Of a DNA stretch of 64,000 nucleotides, positions 26,127-35,626 are shown piece by piece. Source of the stretch: Sphingobium sp. (lineage in GTDB: Bacteria > Pseudomonadota > Alphaproteobacteria > Sphingomonadales > Sphingomonadaceae). The stretch spans positions 1 through 64,000 of the forward strand of contig JAGRES010000022.1 in NCBI GenBank assembly GCA_020446425.1, given 5' to 3'. Each line of letters opens with the position of its first letter. Positions within the stretch are counted from its first letter, which is position 1. Below the pieces are notes generated by a model, which was not told where the DNA came from, ran no database searches, and worked only from the letters and a program-made list of their open reading frames with translations. The position numbers and the translations under genes are program-made.

Positions 26127-27377
26127 ATGATTCTGAGCCGTTTCGAGCGGATGATCGCCAAACGCTACCTGCTGCCCGGCAAGGGCGAGGGTTTCATCTT
26201 TCTGGTTGCCGGGATCAGCCTCGTTGCGGTGATGCTCGGCGTGGCCGCATTGATTATCGTCATGAGCGTGATGAACGGTTTTCGTGCCGAGCTGTTCGAC
26301 AAGATCGTCGGGCTGAATGGACATGCGGTGGTGCAGGGCTATGGCGGACGTCTGCCGGACTGGCGCGCGGTAATGGCCGAAGCGAAGGCGACACCGGGTG
26401 TGACCAGCGCAACGCCGCTGATCGAGCAACCGCTGCTCGCCAATCATAGGGGGCGGGTCGAGGCCGTGCTGGTGCGCGGCATGACGATGGACGACATTCG
26501 CGGCAACGAAACGCTGAAGGGCAAGGTCAAGGTTGGCAGCATGAACAATCTTGCGCCGGGCCGCAATGTCATCGCCATCGGTTCGGGGCTGGCGGACAAT
26601 CTGGGTGTGACGATCGGTAATACGGTGTCGATCATCAACCCGGCAGGGCGTTCGACGCCGTTCGGTACGGTGCCGCGCGAAATCGGCTATGAGGTCGGCG
26701 CGGTGTTCGAGGTCGGCATCTATGATTATGACAAGGCGTTCGTGATCATGCCGATGCAGAACGCGCAGCAGCTGATGCTGATGGGCGATGTCGTCGGCAT
26801 GATCGAGGTCAGCACGGTCGATGCCGATAATGTCGGCACCATATTGGCCCCGCTCGCGGAAAAGGTGGAAGGGCGCGCGGTCATCACCGACTGGCGGCAG
26901 ATGAACTCCAGCCTGTTCGAGGCGTTGCAGGTCGACCGAGTGGTGTCGTTCGTCGTGCTGTCGCTGATCATATTGGTGGCGGTGTTCAACATATTGTCGT
27001 CACTCATCATGCTGGTGCGCGCCAAAACACGTGACATCGCCATCATGCGCACCATGGGCGCGCGGCGATCCAGCCTGCTCAAGATTTTCGTGACCGTTGG
27101 CGTGACCATCGGCACGCTGGGCATGGCGGCCGGAGTCGCGCTGGGTTTTGTCTTCCTGTTCTTCCGCCAGCAGGTGGTGGGTTTCATTCAGTTGGTAACG
27201 GGGCAGAATATCTGGGACCCTTCGGTGCGGTTTCTGGCCGAGCTGCCGTCAAAACCCGACCCGGTCGAGATCGTGGTCATCTGCCTGATGGCACTGATCT
27301 TCAGCTTCCTCGCGACGCTCTATCCGGCGTTCAAGGCAGCCAATACCGATCCTGTTCAGGTGCTGCGCTATGAATGA
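26127..27377 (+). CDS. lolC: Lipoprotein-releasing ABC transporter permease LolC/LolE
   Basis: Inner-membrane permease of the Lol system, which extracts outer-membrane lipoproteins and passes them to LolA. The 416-residue product has the N-terminal membrane segment with [17 protein letters not shown], a long periplasmic domain, and three C-terminal membrane segments (FtsX fold) including [17 protein letters not shown] and the [22 protein letters not shown] coupling loop. The frame opens at 26076, but ATG 26127 matches the family. It overlaps lolD by 8 bp. A single permease, presumably a homodimer, is usual in alphaproteobacteria. Confidence 0.93.
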   Translation: MILSRFERMIAKRYLLPGKGEGFIFLVAGISLVAVMLGVAALIIVMSVMNGFRAELFDKIVGLNGHAVVQGYGGRLPDWRAVMAEAKATPGVTSATPLIEQPLLANHRGRVEAVLVRGMTMDDIRGNETLKGKVKVGSMNNLAPGRNVIAIGSGLADNLGVTIGNTVSIINPAGRSTPFGTVPREIGYEVGAVFEVGIYDYDKAFVIMPMQNAQQLMLMGDVVGMIEVSTVDADNVGTILAPLAEKVEGRAVITDWRQMNSSLFEALQVDRVVSFVVLSLIILVAVFNILSSLIMLVRAKTRDIAIMRTMGARRSSLLKIFVTVGVTIGTLGMAAGVALGFVFLFFRQQVVGFIQLVTGQNIWDPSVRFLAELPSKPDPVEIVVICLMALIFSFLATLYPAFKAANTDPVQVLRYE

Positions 27378-28044
27378 TGTGCTCGCGGTCTCCGGCCTCA
27401 AGCGCTCCTTTACGCAGGGCGGGGTGACGATAGACGTTCTGCGTGGCGTGGACCTCTCCATCGCGCGGGGCGAGATTGTAGCGCTGCTGGGGCCATCGGG
27501 TTCGGGCAAGTCGACGCTGCTTCAGGCGGTCGGGTTGCTGGAAGGCGGGTTCGAAGGGTCGATTCGCATATTGGGCGAAGAGGCGGCGAAGCTGGGCGGT
27601 GACGAGCGCACGCGCCTGCGCCGCGATGCGCTGGGCTTCGTCTACCAGTTCCACCATCTGCTGCCCGATTTCACCGCCGCCGAGAATGTCGTGCTGCCGC
27701 AACTGGTGCGCGATGTGGCCGATGCAGACGCGCAGGATCGCGCGGTCTCGCTGCTCACATCGCTGGGCCTTGGCCACCGCCTAGACCATAAACCCAGCCA
27801 GCTTTCGGGCGGTGAGCAGCAGCGTGTGGCTGTGGCGCGTGCGCTGGCGAACCGGCCTGCGCTGGTGCTGGCCGACGAGCCCACCGGTAATCTGGATGAA
27901 CGCACCGCCGATGTGGTGATTGACGAATTCCTGCGGCTGGTGCGCGAAGAAGGAAGCTCGGCACTGGTCGCGACCCATAATGAGCGTCTTGCCGAGCGCA
28001 TGGACCGGGTAGTGCGGTTGCATGAGGGCATTTTGACGACATAA
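27370..28044 (+). CDS. lolD: Lipoprotein-releasing ABC transporter ATPase
   Basis: Cytoplasmic ATPase of the Lol complex, 224 residues. Walker [10 protein letters not shown] (about 41-49), Q-loop [18 protein letters not shown] with the LolD-type segment, signature [17 protein letters not shown], Walker [14 protein letters not shown] and switch His in VATHNERLA. Translation is coupled to lolC by an 8-bp overlap. Confidence 0.95.
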   Translation: MNDVLAVSGLKRSFTQGGVTIDVLRGVDLSIARGEIVALLGPSGSGKSTLLQAVGLLEGGFEGSIRILGEEAAKLGGDERTRLRRDALGFVYQFHHLLPDFTAAENVVLPQLVRDVADADAQDRAVSLLTSLGLGHRLDHKPSQLSGGEQQRVAVARALANRPALVLADEPTGNLDERTADVVIDEFLRLVREEGSSALVATHNERLAERMDRVVRLHEGILTT

Positions 28045-28084
28045 TAAACATATTGATTGATCGGCAGGGAGGGCAGCGGCAGGC

Positions 28085-29062
28085 ATGGCGGTTGAACGCC
28101 AGACGGGTTTATACGCGCAGCTCAAGACATGGCTGACGAAACTCGGGTCCGCCGTCGGACTGCTCGCGCTGTTCGCGGGCAAGCTGGATATCGGCCCCAT
28201 CGCCAGTGGGCTGATCGATATTTATGAGAAAGTGAGGGACGTCCTCTGGAAGCCGCTGTCGCTCTTTATCGAGATCGACCCGGGCCTCAAGAATTTCCTG
28301 ACATTTGCCTGCATATTCTTGTTCGCTTTCCTCTTCAGGGGCGACCGGCGGAATAATTTCGCCGCGATTTGCGCGCTGGGCAGCATGGCCGCTGTTGCCG
28401 CGGTAACATGTGTGATCACTATCGGACATTATCTCGGCATCGTCGAGTTAGCGGAATGGGTGTTGCAGCGATATATGCTATTGGCGAACGAGTGGGTTCC
28501 GGTTGACAATGACGACGACATGATAGTCGTCGTGACGATTGTATCGGCAGTTATATGTGTCGTTTCGGCATTGGCAACGGTGCTGATTTTCCAGTCCAGC
28601 AGGCTATTGGCCATGCTCCCGGCCTGCGTTATGCTGATAAGCTTGCCGGGCTTTCTCATCGCTGTGGGTGCGGCCCTGTACTTTGCCGGTATGGTCGCGG
28701 TGCTGTTGATCATGCTGGGCCTCTTTTACTGGATCATCGCCTTCTTCCTGCCGCAGGCCGGGCTCGCCATCCAGAAGCTGGCGGTCCATTTTCTCGACGA
28801 GGAGCAGGTCGAGTATGCAATGGTGGCGGTCGCCATCATCCCGTTCACTGCCGGCGCCGGTTTGCTCGCTTTGCTGGGCATGAAGCATTATTGGCAGGAA
28901 TGGAGCGAGAGCACCGTCGAGGACATGGCCATGTTCGACAAGCGCACGCGTTGGCTGACAATCGAGGAGATGAAATCCTATTACAAGCCGGTGGCCGAAG
29001 TGGCGGCGCTGGCGCTGCTGATCCTGCTCGTCAGCAAGCTTGTGGCGGACAGTCTATCCTGA
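28085..29062 (+). CDS. Polytopic membrane protein of unknown function
   Basis: I do not recognise this 325-residue protein. It has an amphipathic N-terminus (1-60, KTWLTKLGSAVGLL and IYEKVRDVLWKPL), then about seven hydrophobic segments. Between them an acidic loop NEWVPVDNDDDM (about residues 135-146) and a C-terminal soluble stretch (about 265-300) with several Lys/Arg lie before a last membrane helix. It starts 41 bp after lolD on the same strand and could be cotranscribed. Its 3' end faces the Yip1 gene. Confidence 0.7.
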   Translation: MAVERQTGLYAQLKTWLTKLGSAVGLLALFAGKLDIGPIASGLIDIYEKVRDVLWKPLSLFIEIDPGLKNFLTFACIFLFAFLFRGDRRNNFAAICALGSMAAVAAVTCVITIGHYLGIVELAEWVLQRYMLLANEWVPVDNDDDMIVVVTIVSAVICVVSALATVLIFQSSRLLAMLPACVMLISLPGFLIAVGAALYFAGMVAVLLIMLGLFYWIIAFFLPQAGLAIQKLAVHFLDEEQVEYAMVAVAIIPFTAGAGLLALLGMKHYWQEWSESTVEDMAMFDKRTRWLTIEEMKSYYKPVAEVAALALLILLVSKLVADSLS

Positions 29063-29093
29063 TGAACAGCCCGGTCCGCTGACAGTAGATATG

Positions 29094-30281
29094 CTATTCC
29101 GCCAGCGCGGCCAGTTTGCCTGCGTCGATCGTGCTGGCCATATCCTTGAGGCTGTCGAAGCTGTCGGCATTGCCTTCGACGGAAATCATGAAGCGTCCGG
29201 CCACCATCTTCTTGTAATAGCCGCGCTTGCTGTTTTCGTTCCATTTCTCCTGGATCATCTGCCCGTCCTTGGTGAAGGTGCGCTCGAACCCATCGGCGCT
29301 TTCCTTCTCCTGATGGACGTTTAGCGCCGCGCCTATGCCCGCGATGGCGCCCATGGCGGACATATCGACTAGCTCGATCTCGAGCTGCTTGTCGCCCATT
29401 TCGTAATCGGCGCTCACCTGACCCCCGCTATAACCCGCCGCGCCCATCGAAGCGCTCTCGACCGATGTGCGGGTATAGCCGCCGATCTTTTCGGGCAGCA
29501 GCGCCTTCATCGCTGTCGGGTCGATTGCCTTCACCTCGGTTTTACCCTCGGCAATCGCCTTCACTTTTTCGCTGGCTTCTTCCAGCTTGCCGGTCTCGAT
29601 CTTGCCGAGGCCGGGAACCGTCACCGTGCCGCCGCCCATCGTGTCATGATATTCGCCCATCGGATCGGGACCGCCGAACAGCATAGATGCGGGCCGCATG
29701 AGTGCGCCCGCAATAAGCGACAGGACTATCGCCGCGACCACGACCACAATGGTGCACACCAGTGCCTTGTCCTGCGGCACCTTCATCAGCACCGGCAGGC
29801 CGACATAGAAGAGATAGAAGCTGTAAAGCCCCAATATCGTCAGGAAACCGAGGCCTGGTATCAGGTTGAATATGCCGACCAGCCATGCGGCGGTGGAGCT
29901 GTATATCACCAGCTTGAAGGCGTTGAGGCGATTGGCCGTGCCGTCGAATTTGGTCACGACGAAATCGGTGATGAATGCGACGATCACGCTGCCGACCAGC
30001 GCCATCACATATTGCGATATGCCCATGCCCAGTGCGGTCATGAAGCCGGGGCGATAGGAAAAACCGAAGGCGCCATAGCCGAATAATACCGCGTGCAGGA
30101 ACGTGGCGACCGCCGGGATGGCGGCCAATATCATCGCATATTTGAAATAGAGGCCGGAGATGCTGGCGGGTTCGGCATCGACGACCGGCCATTCTTCCTT
30201 GGGCTTCAGGACGATATTCTTCGCACGATCGACAAGGCCGGGCGGCAGGTTGACGGGATTCGGGTTGGATGGCGTGTTCAT
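29094..30281 (-). CDS. Yip1-domain membrane protein
   Basis: A 395-residue protein with an N-terminal cytoplasmic start (NLVDRAKNIVLKPKEEWPVVDAE-type, here LVDRAKNIVLKPKEEWPVV). Five membrane segments of the Yip1 fold follow between about 45 and 210. The C-terminal soluble part (about 230-395) has YTRTSVESASMGAAGYSGGQ and EIELVDMSAMGAI. The frame begins at 30410, but the family-like N-terminus MNTPSNPNPVNLPPGL places the start at 30281. Function in bacteria is unknown. It is convergent with the preceding unknown membrane protein. Confidence 0.8.
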   Translation of the reverse strand: MNTPSNPNPVNLPPGLVDRAKNIVLKPKEEWPVVDAEPASISGLYFKYAMILAAIPAVATFLHAVLFGYGAFGFSYRPGFMTALGMGISQYVMALVGSVIVAFITDFVVTKFDGTANRLNAFKLVIYSSTAAWLVGIFNLIPGLGFLTILGLYSFYLFYVGLPVLMKVPQDKALVCTIVVVVAAIVLSLIAGALMRPASMLFGGPDPMGEYHDTMGGGTVTVPGLGKIETGKLEEASEKVKAIAEGKTEVKAIDPTAMKALLPEKIGGYTRTSVESASMGAAGYSGGQVSADYEMGDKQLEIELVDMSAMGAIAGIGAALNVHQEKESADGFERTFTKDGQMIQEKWNENSKRGYYKKMVAGRFMISVEGNADSFDSLKDMASTIDAGKLAALAE

Positions 30282-30550
30282 CGGGTTCCCCTCCGGATGG
30301 TGTCCAATGTCGGGAGGAGAACATGGCGGCTGGGGAGAGTCAACTGGGTAGAAAACCAAGTATTTTTGCGCGCTGACGTGGTGCTGCTTTCCCATCGGGC
30401 TCCGTGCCACAACGAAACATATAGCTCGAAAGGGCGAGATACATCCAAAATGGTTGGTAAATACGCTTGTTTGGTCGCGGAACGCTGCTGATAAGACGTT
30501 TGAAGATATTCAGTGGTCTGGATTGGGCAAATGAATTCTGTGGGGAATAT

Positions 30551-31183
30551 ATGTTGAAAGTAATAGTAAATTTGTTTTCGTTTATAATTTTTTGCTTATG
30601 CAGCACCTCTGCGAGTGCTTCGTATATTATTGATACAGGTGAGCCTCCCCAAAGTTGGGGCGGCTACTCTCTTGGCCCTGAGCAGCAAATGTCCGGATAT
30701 TTTTATTTAGATCAAGATTATAATATTCAAAATATAGAATCATTTATTGCTGGAAGCGGCGGTGTAGTGAATATATCAATATATTCATACAACATATCCG
30801 GACCGGGAAGTATTATTTATAATAAAAGTTTTGATGCATTTTTATCAGGTATAGGGCAGCCTGGCATGTGGCAGGGTTTACATAATTTAAATTGGAACCT
30901 GGTGGCAGGCAGCTATTGGCTTGTGCTTGATAGTCAAGGGTACAATTGGACTCCGTGGCAGAGTATTCCTAACCCACTTCAAATATACGCCACCAAGCAT
31001 AGTGGTACTGGTGGAGAATGGCAGGTCACCTCTAATCCTATATTTGCCACTCGAATATCAGGCGTGATTGCCAGCGCCGTTCCAGAGCCCGCGACATGGG
31101 CGATGATGATCCTCGGCTTTGGTGCGATTGGCGGGGCGATGCGGAAACGCGGCAGCCAAAAGGTCAGGGCGCAGTTTGCCTGA
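30551..31183 (+). CDS. PEPxxWA-CTERM exosortase-substrate protein
   Basis: A 210-residue exported protein with a signal peptide (1-25, cleaved near SASA-SY) and a beta-rich Tyr/Ser/Gly/Asn body. The C-terminal sorting signal VPEPATWAMMILGFGAIGGA is followed by RKRG, the sphingomonad PEPxxWA-CTERM form recognised by an exosortase. No exosortase gene is in the window. ATG 30551 is preceded by TGGGGA. The codon use is much more AT-rich than in its neighbours until the conserved tail, which suggests horizontal origin with a host-type tail. Function of the body is unknown. Confidence 0.88.
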   Translation: MLKVIVNLFSFIIFCLCSTSASASYIIDTGEPPQSWGGYSLGPEQQMSGYFYLDQDYNIQNIESFIAGSGGVVNISIYSYNISGPGSIIYNKSFDAFLSGIGQPGMWQGLHNLNWNLVAGSYWLVLDSQGYNWTPWQSIPNPLQIYATKHSGTGGEWQVTSNPIFATRISGVIASAVPEPATWAMMILGFGAIGGAMRKRGSQKVRAQFA

Positions 31184-31297
31184 CGGCTAACAGCAAAATC
31201 AAAACATATGAAGAGGAGGTTACGCGCCTCCTTTTCCTTGTGGATAACTTGCCGCCTTGCCTTGTGTAGTCCGCAGGTGCCGGTTACGCTCCATTTC

Positions 31298-34200
31298 ATG
31301 CCCGCCGCGCCTCATGCCTCCTTCGTCCCGCTGCGTATCTTTTCCAGCTACACGATGCTCGACGGCGCGATCGAGCCCAAGGCCATCGCGAAGCAGGCGA
31401 AGAAGCTGAGCTTCCCTGCCGCCGCGCTGACAGATCGCAACGGGCTTTACGCCTCGATGGCCTTTTCCGACGCGTGCAAGGGTGAAGGGGTGCAGCCGAT
31501 CATCGGCACGATGCTGTGCGTCGCCCGGCCCGGCAGGCCGCAAAACGCCGCGCCGGTCTATGACTGGCTGGCGCTTTATGCACAGACGATGCGCGGCTAT
31601 GACAATCTGTGCGCGCTGGTGTCGATGGCGCATCTCGACCGGCCTATCGAGGAACAGGCGCATGTCGCGCTGGATGCTCTCGAAGAGCGAACTGACGACC
31701 TCATCTGTCTGACCGCAGGCGGCGAGGGGGCGCTGGCGCGGCTCTATGCCGAGGATCAGCCGGAGGCCGCCGCCGACTATTGCACGCAGCTCGAGGCGCT
31801 GTTCGGAGACAGACTCTATATTGAGATCTGCCGCCGCCTTGACCCGGTCGAGGGCAAGGCCGAGCCGCAGCTGATCGACCTCGCTTATGAGCGGAACCTG
31901 CCGCTGGTCGCGACCAACCCAACCTGCTTTGCCGAGCCCAATTTCCATCAGGCGCACGATGTCATGCTGTGCATCGCCGATAGCGCCTATGTCGAAAGCG
32001 CGGATCGGCGCACCAGCTCGCCCGATGCGTGGATGAAGCCTGCCGCCGAGATGAAGCGCATGTTCGAGGACCTGCCCGAAGCGCTCGCCAATACGCTGGT
32101 GGTGGCGCAACGCTGTGCGGTGATGGCGCCCAAGCGCAAGCCGATCCTGCCCAGCCTAGCCGGCGATATCGAGGGCGAAGCCCGGATGCTGCGCGAAATG
32201 GCCATGGAGGGGCTGGAGGCGCGGCTTGAAAAGGCGGACATAACCGATCCCGAAAAGCGCCAGCCCTATCTCGACCGGCTGGAATTTGAGCTGGGTATCA
32301 TCATCCAGATGGGTTTTCCCGGCTATTTCCTGATCGTTGCCGATTTCATCCAGTGGGCGAAGGCGCAGGACATTCCGGTGGGGCCGGGGCGCGGATCGGG
32401 CGCGGGCAGCGTCGTCGCCTGGGCGCTTACCATCACAGATCTCGACCCGCTGGAGCTGGGCTTGCTGTTCGAGCGCTTCCTCAACCCTGAGCGTGTGTCG
32501 ATGCCGGACTTCGACATCGACTTTTGCGAAACGCGGCGCGGCGAAGTGATCCGCTATGTGCAGCAGAAATATGGCGCGGACCATGTGGCGCAGATCATCA
32601 CCTTCGGTAAGCTGAAGGCGCGCGCGGTGCTCAAGGATACGGGCCGCGTGCTGCAGATGGGCTATAATCAGGTCGACCGGCTCGCCAAGCTGGTGCCCAA
32701 TCATCCGACCGACCCGTGGACACTTGAGCGGACGATGAATGGCCTGTCGGAGTTCGTCGCCGAATATAAGGCGGACGGGCAGGTGAAGCGCCTTGTCGAT
32801 CTGGCGATGCAGCTCGAAGGCCTGCCGCGCCACAGCTCCACCCACGCCGCGGGTGTGGTGATCGGCGACCGGCCCCTGTCGCAGCTGGTGCCGCTCTATC
32901 GCGATCCGCGCTCGGACATGCCGGTGACCCAGTTCGACATGAAATATGTCGAGGCGGCGGGGCTGGTGAAATTCGACTTTCTCGGCCTCAAGACGCTGTC
33001 GGTACTGCAACGCGCGGTGGAGCTGCTGAAAGGACGCGGGGTCGATGTCGATCTCGCGGCGCTCGAATGGGATGACACGGCGGTATACGAACTGCTGCAG
33101 CGGGGCGACACGGTCGGTGTGTTCCAGCTGGAATCGGAAGGCATGCGCAAGACACTCGCAGCCGTCAAACCCACCAATTTCGGCGATATCATCGCGCTCG
33201 TCTCGCTCTATCGCCCCGGCCCGATGGACAATATCCCGATGTTCGGCCGCCGCAAGAACGGACAGGAGCAGATCGTCTATCCGCACGACCTGCTGGAGCC
33301 GATCCTGAAAGAGACATACGGCATCTTCGTCTATCAGGAGCAGGTGATGCAGGCCGCGCAGATCCTCGCCGGATATTCGCTTGGCGACGCCGACCTGCTG
33401 CGCCGCGCAATGGGCAAGAAGATCCAGGCCGAAATGGACGCACAGCGCGAACGTTTTGTGCAGGGCTGCGCCGAGAATTCGAACATCCCCAAGGCCAAGG
33501 CAAATGAGCTGTTCGACTTGATCGACAAGTTTGCGGGCTATGGCTTCAACAAGAGCCACGCGGCGGCCTATGCGCTGCTCGCCTATCATACCGCATGGCT
33601 GAAGGCGCATTATCCGGCGGAATTCTATGCCGCGTCGATGGCCTATGACATCCACCTGACGGACAAGCTGACGGTGTTTGTGGACGATCTGCGGCGCACG
33701 GGCCTGTCGTGCCTGCCGCCCGACATCAACAAGGCGGGCGCCGATTTTACCGTCGAGCCGGTGGAGACCGAGGAGGAGGACCCGCGTCTTCACTGGGGTG
33801 TGCGCTATGCGCTGGGTGGCCTGAAGGGTGTGGGCGAAAAGGCGATGGAGCTGCTCGTCGAGGAGCGGGAGAAAAATGGCCCGTTCGCCACGCTGGACGA
33901 TTTTGCCGACCGGATCGAGCCGCGCGTGCTCAATCGCCGCCAGCTTGAAAGCCTTGCCGCCGCAGGGGCGTTCGATGGCGTGCATTCCGACCGCGCGGCG
34001 GTGCATGTGGCGGCGGAGACGATCCTGTCAGTTGCTGCCAGCGCGCATGACGCGCGCGAGAGCGGACAGGGCGGGCTGTTCGGCGGAGAGGATACGCCGC
34101 ATGCGCAGGTGCGTATCCCTCCGCACGAGCCATGGCCCAATGCCACGCGCATGGCACAGGAAAAGGATGCGTTCGGCTTCTATTTCTCGGCGCATCCGGT

Positions 34201-34819
34201 TGACCGTTATCGCCACATCGCGCTCGCCAAGGGCGCGAAAAGCTTCGGTGCCTTATGCGCGCAACCTGCTGCGTCAGGTGGCGGCGAGGAAGGAAGCCGT
34301 AGCGGGGCTGTGATGGCGGCACTGGTCGAGGACGTGCGCTGGCGCGAGACCAAGCGCGGCAAGCGCTATGTCTCCGCCACATTTTCCGACAGCAGCGGCC
34401 AGTTTCAGGCGAGCTGTTTCGACGAGGGCGGCAGCGAAGCGATTGCCCGCATGGGCGAAGAGGGCGAATGCGCACTGATGACCGTTGAGCTGGAGCGCAT
34501 GCCGGGCGAGGAAGTGCCGCGCGTGACCATACGTACCGTGCAGGCGTTCAGCCAGGTGGCAAGCGGGATGCGCATGGAGCTGTGGATTGATGTTGAGGAC
34601 CCGTCAGCCATGCCGCAGATTGAGGCGTTATTGTCGGGCAGCCGTGGCGGGCGCGCAGAAATCCGCATTCGCGCGCTGCTGGCTGACGGGCGCATCGCGC
34701 AACTCGTGCTGGGCAAGGATTTTCAGGTCGATGCTGAAGTTATGGAGCGTCTGGGCACGATCCCCGGCGTGGCCGCTGTACAGGTTCCGCCGCGGCAATC
34801 GCTTCGCCTTGTGGGTTAG
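31298..34819 (+). CDS. dnaE: DNA polymerase III alpha subunit
   Basis: Replicative DNA polymerase catalytic subunit, 1173 residues. N-terminal PHP domain (about 8-220). The palm carries the catalytic aspartates in MPDFDIDFCE (D404, D406), and the fingers follow with GPGRGSGAGSVV upstream. Then come the tandem HhH region (GYGFNKSHAAAYALLAY) and a C-terminal OB fold (about 1010-1080). In the PHP domain the usual HxH and TDHG metal ligands are replaced (FVPLRIFSSYTMLDG, LTDRNGLYA), so the PHP metal site is degenerate. The frame opens at 31208; the family start is ATG 31298. Confidence 0.97.
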   Translation: MPAAPHASFVPLRIFSSYTMLDGAIEPKAIAKQAKKLSFPAAALTDRNGLYASMAFSDACKGEGVQPIIGTMLCVARPGRPQNAAPVYDWLALYAQTMRGYDNLCALVSMAHLDRPIEEQAHVALDALEERTDDLICLTAGGEGALARLYAEDQPEAAADYCTQLEALFGDRLYIEICRRLDPVEGKAEPQLIDLAYERNLPLVATNPTCFAEPNFHQAHDVMLCIADSAYVESADRRTSSPDAWMKPAAEMKRMFEDLPEALANTLVVAQRCAVMAPKRKPILPSLAGDIEGEARMLREMAMEGLEARLEKADITDPEKRQPYLDRLEFELGIIIQMGFPGYFLIVADFIQWAKAQDIPVGPGRGSGAGSVVAWALTITDLDPLELGLLFERFLNPERVSMPDFDIDFCETRRGEVIRYVQQKYGADHVAQIITFGKLKARAVLKDTGRVLQMGYNQVDRLAKLVPNHPTDPWTLERTMNGLSEFVAEYKADGQVKRLVDLAMQLEGLPRHSSTHAAGVVIGDRPLSQLVPLYRDPRSDMPVTQFDMKYVEAAGLVKFDFLGLKTLSVLQRAVELLKGRGVDVDLAALEWDDTAVYELLQRGDTVGVFQLESEGMRKTLAAVKPTNFGDIIALVSLYRPGPMDNIPMFGRRKNGQEQIVYPHDLLEPILKETYGIFVYQEQVMQAAQILAGYSLGDADLLRRAMGKKIQAEMDAQRERFVQGCAENSNIPKAKANELFDLIDKFAGYGFNKSHAAAYALLAYHTAWLKAHYPAEFYAASMAYDIHLTDKLTVFVDDLRRTGLSCLPPDINKAGADFTVEPVETEEEDPRLHWGVRYALGGLKGVGEKAMELLVEEREKNGPFATLDDFADRIEPRVLNRRQLESLAAAGAFDGVHSDRAAVHVAAETILSVAASAHDARESGQGGLFGGEDTPHAQVRIPPHEPWPNATRMAQEKDAFGFYFSAHPVDRYRHIALAKGAKSFGALCAQPAASGGGEEGSRSGAVMAALVEDVRWRETKRGKRYVSATFSDSSGQFQASCFDEGGSEAIARMGEEGECALMTVELERMPGEEVPRVTIRTVQAFSQVASGMRMELWIDVEDPSAMPQIEALLSGSRGGRAEIRIRALLADGRIAQLVLGKDFQVDAEVMERLGTIPGVAAVQVPPRQSLRLVG

Positions 34820-34828
34820 GGGCAGCGG

Positions 34829-35626
34829 CTAAGTCTGCCGCTCTGCTTGCACTTTCCGCGCACGCTCCGCCAACCGCGCGACGGCGGCATCATGTATTCC
34901 AGGTGCGCAGCATAATATGCCGAGCGCGACCGGGTCCGGCCGGTTGAAGGCAAGTGGATCGCCGAGCACGTCCGTTACTATCGCGCCTGCTTCCGCTGCG
35001 ATAAGCGCCGCTGCCGCGATATCCCATTCATAGCCCCAGCGCAGGCCCGCCACCATGTCGGCTTCGTCAGCTGCGACCATCGCCATGCGCAGGGCGATGC
35101 TGTTAGGTCGGGGAACGCAGGTAAGATCCTGCTCCGCTTGCGGCAGTGCATCGGCTGGCACGCGCGCGCCGGCAATCCGTTCCCGCGCGCTCGCGCTCAG
35201 TGTGCGTCCATTGCGTCGTGCGCCTTTGCCTGTCTGCGCCACCCAGAGCTCATTGCGCGCGGGTGCGGCCAGCACGGCGATGACCGGCTGTCCATGTTCC
35301 ACCAATGCCGCCGAAACCGCCCAGCCCGGCTTGCCGCCCAGATAATCGCGCGTGCCGTCTATCGGGTCCACGACCCATGTGCGCGCCATCGAAAGCCGCG
35401 CTGCGCTGTCGGCTGTTTCCTCGGACAGCCAGCCTGCATCCGGCGCGATTTCCATCAGGGAGGCGCGCAGCATTTCATCCACGGCGATGTCGGCGTCGCA
35501 CACCGGATGGCCCGGGATTTTTTCCCAGCGCTTCACCTGGGTTGCGCCGCCAGCCCATAGCTCCAGCGCGTGGTCGGCGGCCTGCGTTACCGCGTCGATG
35601 ATGGGGCGGATCGCGCCGTCAGCCAC
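34829..35626 (-). CDS. Inositol-monophosphatase-family phosphatase (CysQ-like)
   Basis: A 265-residue Li+-sensitive, Mg2+-dependent phosphatase. Metal-binding motifs are LSEET (E69/E70), VVDPIDGTRDY (D87, D90) and the C-terminal WDIAAAALIAAEAGA. By this build it could act on 3'-phosphoadenosine 5'-phosphate (CysQ) or on another small phosphate ester; the sequence alone does not decide. It overlaps the pmbA gene by 8 bp and is translated after it. Confidence 0.88.
   Translation of the reverse strand: MADGAIRPIIDAVTQAADHALELWAGGATQVKRWEKIPGHPVCDADIAVDEMLRASLMEIAPDAGWLSEETADSAARLSMARTWVVDPIDGTRDYLGGKPGWAVSAALVEHGQPVIAVLAAPARNELWVAQTGKGARRNGRTLSASARERIAGARVPADALPQAEQDLTCVPRPNSIALRMAMVAADEADMVAGLRWGYEWDIAAAALIAAEAGAIVTDVLGDPLAFNRPDPVALGILCCAPGIHDAAVARLAERARKVQAERQT

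Noticed and set aside
32156..34006. A 616-codon open frame antisense to dnaE
   Set aside because: High-GC genes leave long open frames on the opposite strand; the dnaE frame has unmistakable polymerase motifs throughout.
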